Source: Pelobates cultripes (taxonomy: Eukaryota; Chordata; Amphibia; Anura; Pelobatidae). From it: a stretch of DNA of 64,000 nucleotides. Numbering within the stretch: the first letter of the stretch is position 1; the number at the start of each line of letters is the position of its first letter. A model generated the notes under the pieces. It was given only the letters and a program-made list of their open reading frames with translations, had not been told where the DNA came from and ran no database searches. The translations under genes and the position numbers were made by a program. The stretch is taken from contig OW240912.1 of assembly GCA_933207985.1 (NCBI GenBank), forward strand, positions 230,343,672 to 230,407,671, in the 5' to 3' direction. Below, one piece after another: positions 55,880 through 64,000 of this stretch.

Positions 55880-56985
55880 GTGTAATGTAATTGCAGTTAG
55901 TTGTCTGCCACTGCTGCCAGCTTCTGTGTCAGGCTCACAGTGGATACTGTGCCCAGTGCCACCACTCACTCACTGGTGTCACAATAGCTTGCATTTAAAA
56001 ACAAAAAACTTTTTTCACTGTTATAGATTGAATAGCAGTTAGTTGTCTGCCACTGCTGCCAGCTTATGTGTCAGGCTCACAGTGGATACTGTGCCCATTT
56101 GCCCAGTCAGTGCCACCACTCACTCACTGGTGTCACAATAGCTTGCATTTAAAAACAAAAAAACTTTTTTCACTGTTATAGATTGAATAGCAGTCAGTGT
56201 CCTTAAAGCGGGTGTGTCAGGCTCACAGTGGATACTGTGCCCATTTGCCCAGTGCCACGACTCATATCTGGTGTCACAATAGCTTAAGCTTGACATTTAA
56301 AAAGAAAAACATTTTTTTCACTGTAATAGATTGAATAGCAGTTAGTTGTCTGCAAGCGTCTGGGTGTCAGGCCTCCTTCAGCGTGTTCTCTGCAGACCTC
56401 TGCCCGTGTACTTTGCCACTCATATCTGGTGTCTCTATAGCGTGCTTTTACAAAGAAAAAAAGTTTTTCGGTGTAAGCTAATAGCAGTCAGTGTCCTTAA
56501 AGCGGGTGTCAGGCCTCCTTCAGCGTGTGCTCTGCAGACCTCTGCCCGTGTACTTTGCCACTCATATCTGTTGTCTCTATAGTGTGCTTTTACAAAGAAA
56601 AAAGGTTTTTCAGTGTAAACTAATAGCAGTCAGTGTCCTTAAAGCGGGTGTCAGGCCTTCAGCGTGTGCTCTGCAGACCTCTGCCAGTGTACTTTGCCAC
56701 TCATATCTGGTGTCACAATAGCGTGCATTTAAAACCCAAAAACTTTTTTCACTGTTATAGATTGAATAACAGTTAGTTGTCTCAAAGCAGGTGTGTCAGC
56801 CCTACAGCGTGTACTCTGCCAGTTTATAGTGCCACTCATATCTGGTGTCATAATATCTTGCATTTAAAAACAAAAAACTTTTTTCACTGTTATAGATTGA
56901 ATAGCAGTTAGTTGTCTGCCAGCGGGTGTGTCAGGCTCACAGTGAATACTGTGCCCAGTGCCACCACTCACTCACTGGTACCCGG
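55880..56985. repeat. ~145-bp tandem array in hAT (about 8 units)
   Basis: Units share TAGCAGTTAGTTGTCTGC, AGGCTCACAGTGGATACTG, CACTCATATCTGGTGTC and TTTTTCACTGTTATAGATTG. Copies lie near 55891, 56033, 56185, 56339, 56487, 56624, 56770 and 56905. Repeated near-identical short frames here are not genes. Confidence 0.85.
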
Positions 56986-57200
56986 ACGAAATTTATTTTC
57001 ACAAAAGGCAATCCCCAACCTGTACTCGATTGTGCAAAAGGAAATAATGGCATGTCTGGCACACAGTGTTGGGGCAAGGGTCCATCTGACCACTGATACC
57101 TGGTCTGCAAAGCATGGTCAGGGCAGGTATATCACCTACACTGCGCATTGGGCAAACCTGCTGACGGCTGCCAAGCATGGAATGCGTGGCTCTGCAGAGG
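56985..57200 (+). pseudogene. hAT transposase fragment 1
   Basis: Reads GRNLFSQKAIPNLYSIVQKE, then VHLTTDTWSAKHGQGRYITY and TAHW. This resembles the catalytic N-terminal region of ZBED-type hAT transposases, where a conserved Asp lies in the T-x-DxWS context. Only this part of the protein survives before low-complexity Pro/Ser-rich sequence and the gypsy insertion. Confidence 0.75.
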
Positions 57201-57414
57201 AGTTGGTGACACCGCCATGACTTGCAGGCAGGCCTGCTGCCACCTCCTCTACTCCTCCTACTCCATCCTCTTCCATAACCTCCTCGGCTGAGTCCTCTTC
57301 TGCTGCTGCGTCTTGCTCCACATCAACGGATAGGGGACGTAACAGGGATTAAACTGATAAGAATATTACTACTTAACACACCACTCCTATCTGGTGGCAC
57401 ATTAGATTGCACGC

Positions 57415-58700
57415 GCAGTGCCCAAATTTGTTGTGATCTGTGAGTAAGGTAAACGGTTGTCCATACAAGTAAGGTTGCAGCTTTTTGAGGGTCCACACCA
57501 CCGCCAGGCATTCCTTTTCAATGGCGGTGTATCTACTTCCCTGGGCAAAAGTTTCCGGCTTAGATAAGCCCCGGGTTGCTCGCCGCCATCTGCTCCGACT
57601 TGGCTCAGTACTGCTCCCAATCCAAACATAGAAGCGTCTGTATGGACGAGAAAGCGTTTAGTTGGATCAGGAGCAGAAAGTACAGGTGATTTAATGAGCG
57701 CCGTCTTGAGCTGTTGAAAGCCTGTTCACACTCTGGGGCCCATACTACTATCTTGGGGAGGTTTTTACGCGTTCCTATATGGCACTTACTGGGCTTTAGG
57801 GTCAGTCCGGCCTCCCTAATCCGGTCTAGTACGGCTCCTATGTGGGTCAGGTGTTAGGGCCAGGAGCAGCTAAAAATGGCTATATCATCCAAGTAGGCGC
57901 AGGCATACTCCTGAAACCCATCCAGTAGCCGATCTACCATCCTCTGAAAGTTAGCCGGGGCATTCTTCATCCCGAATGGCATGGCCTTAAACTGATACAG
58001 GCCAAACGAGGTGACAAATGCCGACTTGTGGATGGCGTCCTCGGCTAATGGAATTTGCCAGTACCCCTTGCACAGATCTATTGTGGTGAGGTACTGGCCT
58101 CTGGCCATTTTGTCTAGGAGCTCGTCTATCCGGGGCATAGGGTAGGCGTCTGAGGTTGTTTTATCGTTTAGCCTCCGGTAGTCTACACAGAAACGGGTCG
58201 TGCCGTCCCGGGGAGGCCCAGGGACTGTCAGTGTTCTATCACCCCTAACTGCATCATTTCCTCAATTTCTTTCTGAATATTTTCTTTAACTGCTTCGGGT
58301 ATGCGATAGGCGGTTTGGTCTAGGGTTTCAACTTTGTGAGTGGTTAACGGACTGTACCCAGGTAGGTTGGAAAACGTGGCCCCCTTGTCCTGGATTAGTC
58401 TTTGGACCTGGGTTCGCTCCCGGTGGGTCTAACCGTTCTCCTAACTGTACTTCTCCCAGGTCTCCGCTTTGGCCCTCTAGGTCTAGGAGATCTGGGAGTG
58501 GCAAATTATCAAAATCTTCAGTGGCAGGTGCACAGATCGCGGTTACCTCTTCCGTGCACTCGTGGTATGGCTTGAGCATGTTCACATGGAGCATGCGCTT
58601 GCCTCCCGTGCCTGTGACCGCACCGATCACAAAGGTGGTATCACAAACCTGCTCTACCACCTTGTATGGGCCCTGCCAGGAAGCCTGCAGCTTGTCCTTG
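57415..58700 (-). pseudogene. Gypsy fragment: integrase C-term, RT, RNase H in that order
   Basis: On the minus strand the order is the integrase GPY/F region (WQGPYKVVEQV, about 58682-58645, then RMLHVNMLKPYHE), a linker, the RT N-terminus (TAYRIPEAVKENIQKEIEEM), RT palm and RNase H. The palm reads RDGTTRFCVDYRRLNDKTT, YLTTIDLCKGYWQIPL, MPFGMKNAPANFQRMV and YLDDIAIF (YLDD near 57889-57878). RNase H reads FGLGAVLSQ, YLSRKLLPRE and YGQPFTLLTDHN. Frameshifts and small deletions are present. The integrase end precedes RT within one continuous relic, which is the Gmr1-type order. It is inserted inside the hAT element and has no LTRs. Confidence 0.85.
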
Positions 58701-58704
58701 TGGA

Positions 58705-59640
58705 CAGTGTCAATCCATATCTGCCAAGTGACCCTATGTAGGGGGAACAGTCTCTATTCTGCTCTGTGTCAGTGTGTATCATGGTCTCTGAGGACAGGTG
58801 TCAATCCATATCTGCCAAGTGACCCTATGTAGGAGAACAGTCTCTATTCTGCTCTGTGTCAGTGTGTAACAGGGACCCTTAGGACACATGTCAATCCATA
58901 TCTGCCAAGTGTAGGGGGAACAGTCCCTATTCTGCTCTGTGTGAGGAGGAGGAACGGGAAATGAGTAGCTGGCATCCAACCTTGTGCAAATGGGGTCTTT
59001 CATGCTGTCATGCCTGTTGAGGGACTCTCGTATAAAAAGGCTGAAGGAGAACGACCTGTACTGGGTGTCCACGCTACTAGACCCCCGGTATAAGCAGACA
59101 GTGGCGGAAATGTTACCGAATTACAAGTCGGAAAGGATGCAGCATTTGCAAAATAAATTAAAAAGTATGCTTTACACAGCGTATATGGGTGATGTCACAG
59201 CACAACGGGAATCTAACAGGGGAAGAGGTGAAAGTCATCCTCCTCCTCCCACGACCACGCCATATCTGCCAAGTGACCCTATGTAGGGGAACAGTCCCTA
59301 TTCTGCTCTGTGTCAGTGTGTATCATGGTCTCTGAGGACAGGTGTCAATCCATATCTGCCAAGTGACCCTATGTAGGAGAACAGTCTCTATTCTGCTCTG
59401 TGTCAGTGTGTATCATGGTCTCTAAGGACAGGTGTCAATCCATATCTGCCAAGTGACCCTGTGTAGGAGGAACAGTCTCTATTCTGCTCTGTGTCAGTGT
59501 GTATCATGGTCTCTAAGGACAGGTGTCAATCCATATCTGCCAAGTGACCCTATGTAGGAGGAACAGTCTCTATTCTGCTCTGTGTCAGTGTGTATCAGGG
59601 TCTCTGAGGACAGGTGTCAATCCATATGTCAAGGTGTCAA
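58705..59640. repeat. ~91-bp tandem array in hAT, two blocks
   Basis: Units share GTGTCAATCCATATCTGCC, AAGTGACCCTATGTAGG, GAACAGTCTCTATTCTGCTC and TGTGTCAGTGTGTATCATGG. About three units (58705-58950) lie before transposase fragment 2 and about four (59260-59640) after it. Confidence 0.9.
58984..59240 (+). pseudogene. hAT transposase fragment 2
   Basis: Reads SRIKRLKENDLYWVSTLLDP, RYKQTVAEM and NYKSERMQHLQNKLKSMLY. L-DPRYK is the signature of the region before the hAT dimerisation domain. It lies between the two blocks of the 91-bp array. The missing middle of the transposase should lie between this and fragment 1, where the gypsy fragment now sits. The C-terminal dimerisation motif is not seen. 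Confidence 0.8.
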
Positions 59641-59969
59641 TATGCCATATGTCAGGTGTCAATCCATATCCATTGTGATTTAGGAATGTTAGGTGATTTA
59701 TGCCCTTTATGGATTAAGACCAGACTCTGCATCAACTGTGTAATTTTCCATGGGAGTTTTGCCATGGATCCCCCTCCGGCATGCCACAGTCCAGGTGTTA
59801 GTCCCCTTGAAACAACTATTCCATCACTATTGTGGCCAGAAAGAGTCCATGTTTGTTTTAAAATTCGCCTTCCCATTGAAGTCTATGGCAGTTCGCCGGT
59901 TCGCGAACATTTGCGGAAGTTCGTGTCCGCCGTTCGCGAACCGAAAATTTTGTGTTCGCGACATCACTA

Positions 59970-60150
59970 GTGCCAGTACAGGGCTCCTTTCAAGACTCTT
60001 CGTAGTCCACTTGTACCCTTACAATCTTTTAATTTCACTGTGGAACACAGGGCTGGTCTGCAACAAGGTAATGCTGATGGGCTTTCCAGGGTACACTCTC
60101 TGATATCCATGGTCGCTCAAACCCATGGGTATGAGCTGGGGGGGAGGATA
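59970..60150 (+). pseudogene. Integrase remnant fused to RNase H tail
   Basis: Resumes the integrase frame after the hAT element: CQYRAPFKTL, then within a few codons FNFTVEHRAGLQQ and GNADGLSR (60070-60090), the typical end of a gypsy RNase H domain. The frame is open through the PPT and into the 3' LTR. An in-frame deletion has removed the integrase core, the RT and most of RNase H. RNase H comes last, directly before the PPT. Confidence 0.8.
60138..60150 (+). promoter_or_regulatory. Polypurine tract
   Basis: GGGGGGGAGGATA directly before the 3' LTR TGTGAGCG. It is the primer site for plus-strand DNA synthesis. Confidence 0.9.
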
Positions 60151-60765
60151 TGTGAGCGTAAAAGTGGAATAGTGGTTGATGGAAGATACATCAGGCCTGA
60201 TTTGCTAAACAGCAAATCAGAGGATTTTCAGTTAAATGCCCCAGGGAGAGATGTTAAAGTTTGCAATATGCATAGCTGATGCTCTGCAAAACATGGTATG
60301 GGTCCCTGGGGCGGAGTATTTGGAGAGCAGGGTGGGCCAATGCTCCAACAGCACTAGTTGCTGTGTAACAGACCACAATTTGGATCTGATTTAAGAGTTA
60401 ACTAATTGGCACTCACCTGTAGCTACTCAATTAGTAGACAGGCCTTTAAAAGAAGAGAGCAGCCTGCTGCAGAGTGAGGGAGAAAAAGCCAGCTAGGAGA
60501 GTGATCAAAATGTGTGTTTATTGCAAAGCTATTTTCGTTTTTTGGAAAATTGGTAAGTGGGAAAGCCACCCAATTACAGATAGCGATTTCTGTCTAGTAA
60601 GAGCTCAAGTAAGAGCAAGGAATTTTGTTTATTATTATTTAAAGCACCTGTTTTTCTTATCAAATAAAAAGAAAACCGAGCTGAATGGACTTTGTATACC
60701 CTAGAAGGCTGAGGTTACTGCAAGATCTGTGACAATCCTACCTGTAAAAGAGCTGGTTTGTTACA
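60151..60765 (+). repeat. 3' LTR
   Basis: TGTGAGCGTAAAAGTGG...GTTTGTTACA, with AATAAA at 60663-60668. Differs from the 5' LTR by a few substitutions and small indels, for example a shorter T run near 60540 and loss of about 7 bp near 60685. Confidence 0.95.
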
Positions 60766-60875
60766 AAACATACAGAGACATACATGGATACATGGATACA
60801 GAGACAAATACATGAATACAGAGACATACATACATACATACATACATACAGAGACATACATACAAAGACATTCAC
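60766..60875. repeat. CATACA-rich minisatellite, right part
   Basis: ACATACAGAGACATACATGG and (CATA)n units, continuous with the array left of the LTR element. Confidence 0.9.
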
Positions 60876-60899
60876 AATTACATGTAATTCATATCCCTG

Positions 60900-61023
60900 C
60901 CCCCTTCACACAGCCTGCGGCAAACACCGCACTTCCCTCCTTCCGGTCAGTCTGATGTTGCGCCCCCATGCTCGGTGCGCCCTAAGGCAGCGGCCTGGGC
61001 CGCCTTATAGTAGTGCCAGCCCT
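60900..61023. repeat. Possible hAT-like right terminus
   Basis: GC-richer than its surroundings and ends GCCAGCCCTG; read inward, CAGGGCTGGCACTACTATAA then GGCGGCCCAGGCC. The CAGGGCTGG start resembles the ends of the hAT element at 4.8-7.5 kb. No partner end or target duplication was found. Confidence 0.4.
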
Positions 61024-61258
61024 GGGTTTCCCAGTACTGTTCCATTGTAAGGAGACCAAGAGTGTTTTAGGGGTGCCTCACAAATTTTGTACAGGCTTTG
61101 AAGATTGTAAAGTTAGTGCTTATTTACTTAGTTAATTTTCAAAATTTTAAAAGAATGTACAGGAATTAATACTTTTTTGTCATCAAAGCCTGCTTTCAAA
61201 CTGACTATTCTGGTCCAGGCACTGCTGGTTATCAAAGTGTGTATACATTTTCTGGGGA

Positions 61259-61263
61259 TATAT

Positions 61264-61333
<70 letters not shown>
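61259..61333. repeat. (TA)n microsatellite
   Basis: About 35 uninterrupted TA dinucleotides directly before the palindrome. Confidence 0.95.
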
Positions 61334-61334
<1 letters not shown>

Positions 61335-61336
<2 letters not shown>

Positions 61337-61540
61337 ACAGGATAGCACTCCTGTTGAAATAAAACGTAACCTTTATTTGCTCAAAAAATAGAAAATCAAC
61401 GTTTCAGTCTGTATCTACAGACTTTCATCAAGATCCTGGTGAAAGTCTGTGGATACAGACTGAAATGTTGATTTTCTATTATTTGAGCAAATAAAAGTTG
61501 TTTTATTTCTAAACTAAGCCATAAGAGTGCTATCCTGTTG
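61335..61540. repeat. 206-bp palindromic element
   Basis: The left arm starts CAACAGGATAGCACTC and the right arm ends GAGTGCTATCCTGTTG. Inside are AAAATCAACGTTTCAGTCTG and its inverted partner CAGACTGAAATGTTGATTTT, meeting at CTTTCATCAAGATCCTGGTGAAAG. One arm has an extra CTAAACTAAGCCATA-like segment. Confidence 0.9.
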
Positions 61541-63045
61541 ATAGGAGGAGTGCTGGATTGTTTAATAGATAGATAACATAGATAGATACACAAACAGACA
61601 GGGAATTGCAAAATTATAGCTAAAAATAGCCAAACTGTGACTGTAGCCGAGTTGCTGATTTTTTATTTTTTTTTCTAAACCAGCTTTTTTGGTCTGAAGT
61701 CTGCATTTCTGCTTCCAATTCACTGCAATTTGCCATTTAGTAAATAAACTCTACACAGTTTCATTTAAGCTAGACAGATTTAAATTTGTTTTTTAAAAAA
61801 GTACATTTTCATTCTGTCATATCTTTTTAATATAGTAATATTTTGATATTTAAAAACTACATAATTTTATATTTGACATTTCTTGATATTTTTAGACATA
61901 TGTATAGCCTCCACAGTTGTTTAAAGATTGTCTGATCAGCATCTTAAATATGGTCCACACACTTCTGGTGCCAAGTGTTTTTTTATGGTTTAATAATTAT
62001 ACTACTAGGGCTAGGCTATATTCCTGACCAGAGATAAGGAAAGGGTATGGATATGTTGTTAGATGTTGTTGCCATAGCAACACAAAGCGCATCTTAAATA
62101 TTTTTTTCACAGACTGGCTAAGGTGCAAAAGTATATTAACACTATTGAAAATAAATGTATTTTTTTGTCTATGTGCTACATACTCTAGAAAGGAAAAAAA
62201 TAACATTTTATAATAAAAGTCATTAAAATAGAAGGTTACTGTGCAACCCAGCAGGTATGTGTCAAAAATAAACCAGCACTGCTAAATATTGGGCAGCTAC
62301 AGACACCTGAGTAATTCCCAAGGTTATAGTCACAGCTTCAAAATAAACCTATTGCAATAGGTGTGCATTTGTATGCAGGCTACATTTCCCCGAGTAAGCA
62401 TTTCAAATGTTATGTTAGCCAAGCACTATATGAGATACATCAGTTAAATGTGGAGGGTTGGCAAGATGTGTTAATTTCAGACTATGTTTTGCAATTGTAA
62501 ACAATTATATTATGGCATTGCAGGTCTCTGATCATGATAGCTCCACCTGCAAAAATTTATTTTTTGGAATTCTTTGATGATGTTTTATATACACAAATTG
62601 GCAGACTGAACTAAAACTCTACTGTTAAAATTTAATTGAGCAAGTAATATACCTTTTCTCCAACTCATATCAACTACTTTTTATAGACTACAGAATATCT
62701 TGTAAAGGTCCCATAAGAAAAAGACTCCCTGTGATGTAACTATTATAAACATTGCACAATAGCAAAGATGAACATTTTGTAATAATTTGCAATTATTAAT
62801 AACAAAATAAAATAACAATTTAAAGGTAGGAGTCTCTGTGTAAATGTGTACAATGGATAATCATTAATATACTGTATTAAATGAATCGTGCTGAAGATTG
62901 TGGATTTACCATGCATATTCCAAGCAGGCTAAGACTCCCATTGAAAGGACACTTTTTTTCTGACAATGTTTTGCATTTATTATGCTGATGATATTGTTTT
63001 TCAGCTTATACGTAAAAGCAGCAGAGAGATTTATAATAGCATTAC
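61541..63045. other. No gene recognised
   Basis: AT-rich spacer of about 1.5 kb with no recognisable coding motif. Confidence 0.4.
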
Positions 63046-63076
63046 TTAAAGGGGCACTACAGTCACCAAAACAACT
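63046..63076 (+). repeat. T2/Kolobok-like MITE terminus
   Basis: TTAAAGGGGCACTACAGTC then ACCAAAACAACT, matching the ends of the MITEs at 33-34 kb. It is cut off by the CR1 sequence that follows. Confidence 0.6.
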
Positions 63077-64000
63077 GGGTACATGTTATTTAGGAAGGAT
63101 AGGAAAAACAAGAAGGGTGGTGGGGTATGTTTTTATGTCAACCATGATTTAAAGCCAAATCTTAAGCAAGTGGAATGCGATGAGGAAAATGTGGAAGCTT
63201 TATGGGTAAATATCTGCTTTAGGGAAAAGAAGGGAAACCAACTATTGGTTGGGATATGTTATAAACCACCTAATGTTAATATTGACGAGGAACAACAGCT
63301 GTTTGAGCAAATTGAGAAAGCTGCAAATCTGGGTAACACAATTATTGGAGATTTTAATTACCAGGACATAAATTGGGACAGAGGGACTAGTAGCTCAGCA
63401 AAGGGAATTAGGTTTTTAAACTTGTTAAATGACACCTTCATGTCACAACTTGTACAAACATCAACTAGAATGGACGCTTGTCTGGACCTGGTTTTAACAA
63501 ACAACGTTGATCTTTTGACCAACATTCAAGTAGGTGAGCACTTGGGAAATAGTGATCACAATATAGTGTCCTTTGACATAAACTCAAAAAAAAAAAAAGC
63601 ACATGGGGTATACTAAAACATATAATTTTAAAAAGGCCAATTTCAATAAGTTAAGGGAAGCTTTACAATATATTGACTGGCATAAACTCTTTAGTAAAAA
63701 GAACACTGAGGATAAATGGATCATCTTCCAACAAATATTACAAAGGTACATTTCTCAGTATGTACCGTTGGGAAATAAATATAAAAGAAACAAATTAAAA
63801 CCAATGTGGCTTAGTAGAGAAGTAAAACAAGAGATTAAAAATAAGAAAAAGGCATTTAAAGCATTTAAATCGGACAAATCAGATGCATCTTATAAAAGAT
63901 ATAAGGAAGCAAATAATGCATGCAAAAAGGCAATTAGACTTGCTAAACTTCAAAATGAAAAAATGATAGTTAAAGAGAACAAAACCAACCCCAAAGCATT
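63077..64000 (+). mobile_element. CR1-like LINE, endonuclease portion, runs off window
   Basis: Carries the end of the AP-type endonuclease and the linker leading to RT. It continues past the window edge. The 5' part of the endonuclease is missing, replaced by a MITE end. Confidence 0.85.
63083..63616 (+). pseudogene. CR1-like endonuclease domain, frameshifted
   Basis: Reads LFRKDRKNKKGGGVCFYVNH, then VEALWVNICF, VGICYKPPN, IIGDFNYQDINWDR, LDLVLTNN and LGNSDHNIVSF. These are the later motifs of the APE-like endonuclease: GDFN with the catalytic Asp/Asn, and the SDH catalytic His near the C-terminus. The frame is then lost in a run of A residues at 63587-63598. The linker resumes in another frame (KKANFNKLREALQYIDW, PMWLSREVKQEIKNKKKAFK) up to the window edge. 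The enzyme nicks target DNA to prime reverse transcription. Catalytic motifs look intact; the A-run slip and missing N-terminus break it. Confidence 0.85.

Larger units (their letters stand above)
55458..59969. mobile_element. hAT element (4.5 kb) inside the LTR element
   Basis: Left end TAGTGATGCACCGAACGG. The right end read inward is TAGTGATGTCGCGAAC. Both subterminal regions are rich in TTCGCGAAC-type motifs. It carries two transposase fragments, two tandem arrays and a fragment of a gypsy element. It splits an integrase frame whose codons resume at 59970, so both ends are well fixed. Unlike the other hAT copies no 8-bp duplication is visible: GTCCTGAG on the left, GTGCCAGT on the right. 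Same family as the MITE at 8.5 kb. Confidence 0.85.
53712..60769 (+). mobile_element. Gmr1-like Ty3/gypsy element, non-autonomous
   Basis: The element is 53716-60765, with LTRs of 624 and 615 bp, PBS, PPT and a 4-bp target duplication AAAC (53712-53715 and 60766-60769). Coding relics in order: gag N-terminus, protease C-terminal part, integrase N-terminal part and RNase H tail. RT, the integrase core and most of RNase H are missing. The LTRs differ by roughly a dozen small changes by eye, so insertion was recent compared with most repeats here. A 4.5 kb hAT element sits in the integrase region. Integrase before RNase H with nothing after it but PPT and LTR matches the Gmr1 group. Confidence 0.9.

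Noticed and set aside
56346..56721. Two similar frames suggesting duplicated small genes
   Set aside because: They are successive units of the ~145-bp tandem array in the hAT element.

Overview
The window looks like intergenic DNA from a large vertebrate genome, most likely an anuran amphibian. That is an inference from repeat content: T2/Kolobok-like MITEs ending in TTAAAGGGACACTATAG, CR1, L2 and L1-clade LINEs, Gmr1-like and chromodomain Ty3/gypsy elements, and hAT elements with satellite-like interiors. I see no convincing host gene, exon, tRNA, rRNA, operon or CRISPR array. Nearly every long open frame is a retrotransposon or transposase relic, or a frame through low-complexity DNA.

Layout. 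0.7-1.7 kb: 3' part of a CR1 LINE (minus). 4.8-7.5 kb: a 2.7 kb hAT element with an 8-bp target duplication, holding a GC-rich hairpin, a G/A-rich array and a CA-rich array. 7.8-8.35 kb: L2 relic. 8.5-8.8 kb: a foldback hAT MITE. 10.3-12.9 kb: deleted L1 (minus). 12.9-14.9 kb: a degenerate satellite broken by TTAA-targeting MITEs. 14.9-16.0 kb: L2. 18.5-20.4 kb: a TTAA-flanked element built from inverted repeats. 22.1-25.6 kb: a hAT element carrying about 16 copies of a ~113 bp unit. 25.7-32.3 kb: an L1 (minus) with another L1 fragment and an LTR fragment inside it. 32.9-34.3 kb: two T2-like MITEs. 35.9-36.1 kb: Tc1-like transposase relic. 36.1-41.7 kb: a chromodomain Ty3/gypsy element (minus), interrupted by other repeats and a 1,016 bp solo LTR. 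41.9-43.5 kb: an L2 copy with a long open RT frame. 46.0-49.4 kb: L1 with ORF1 (minus), holding a gag+LTR gypsy relic. 53.7-60.8 kb: a fully bounded Ty3/gypsy element with LTRs, PBS, PPT and a 4-bp duplication, in a CATA-rich minisatellite. 63.1-64.0 kb: CR1 endonuclease running off the edge.

The most interesting part is 53-61 kb, a four-layer nest: minisatellite, then the LTR element, then a 4.5 kb hAT element, then a fragment of another Ty3/gypsy element. In both gypsy copies integrase sequence lies upstream of RT or RNase H sequence, the reverse of the usual Ty3/gypsy order and the arrangement known for the Gmr1 group. A second strong result is that the foldback MITE at 8.5 kb shares terminal and subterminal sequence with the 4.5 kb hAT element at 55.5 kb, so it probably derives from that family.

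All reading was by eye. Family names rest on motifs, ends and target duplications; boundaries without a target duplication are approximate.
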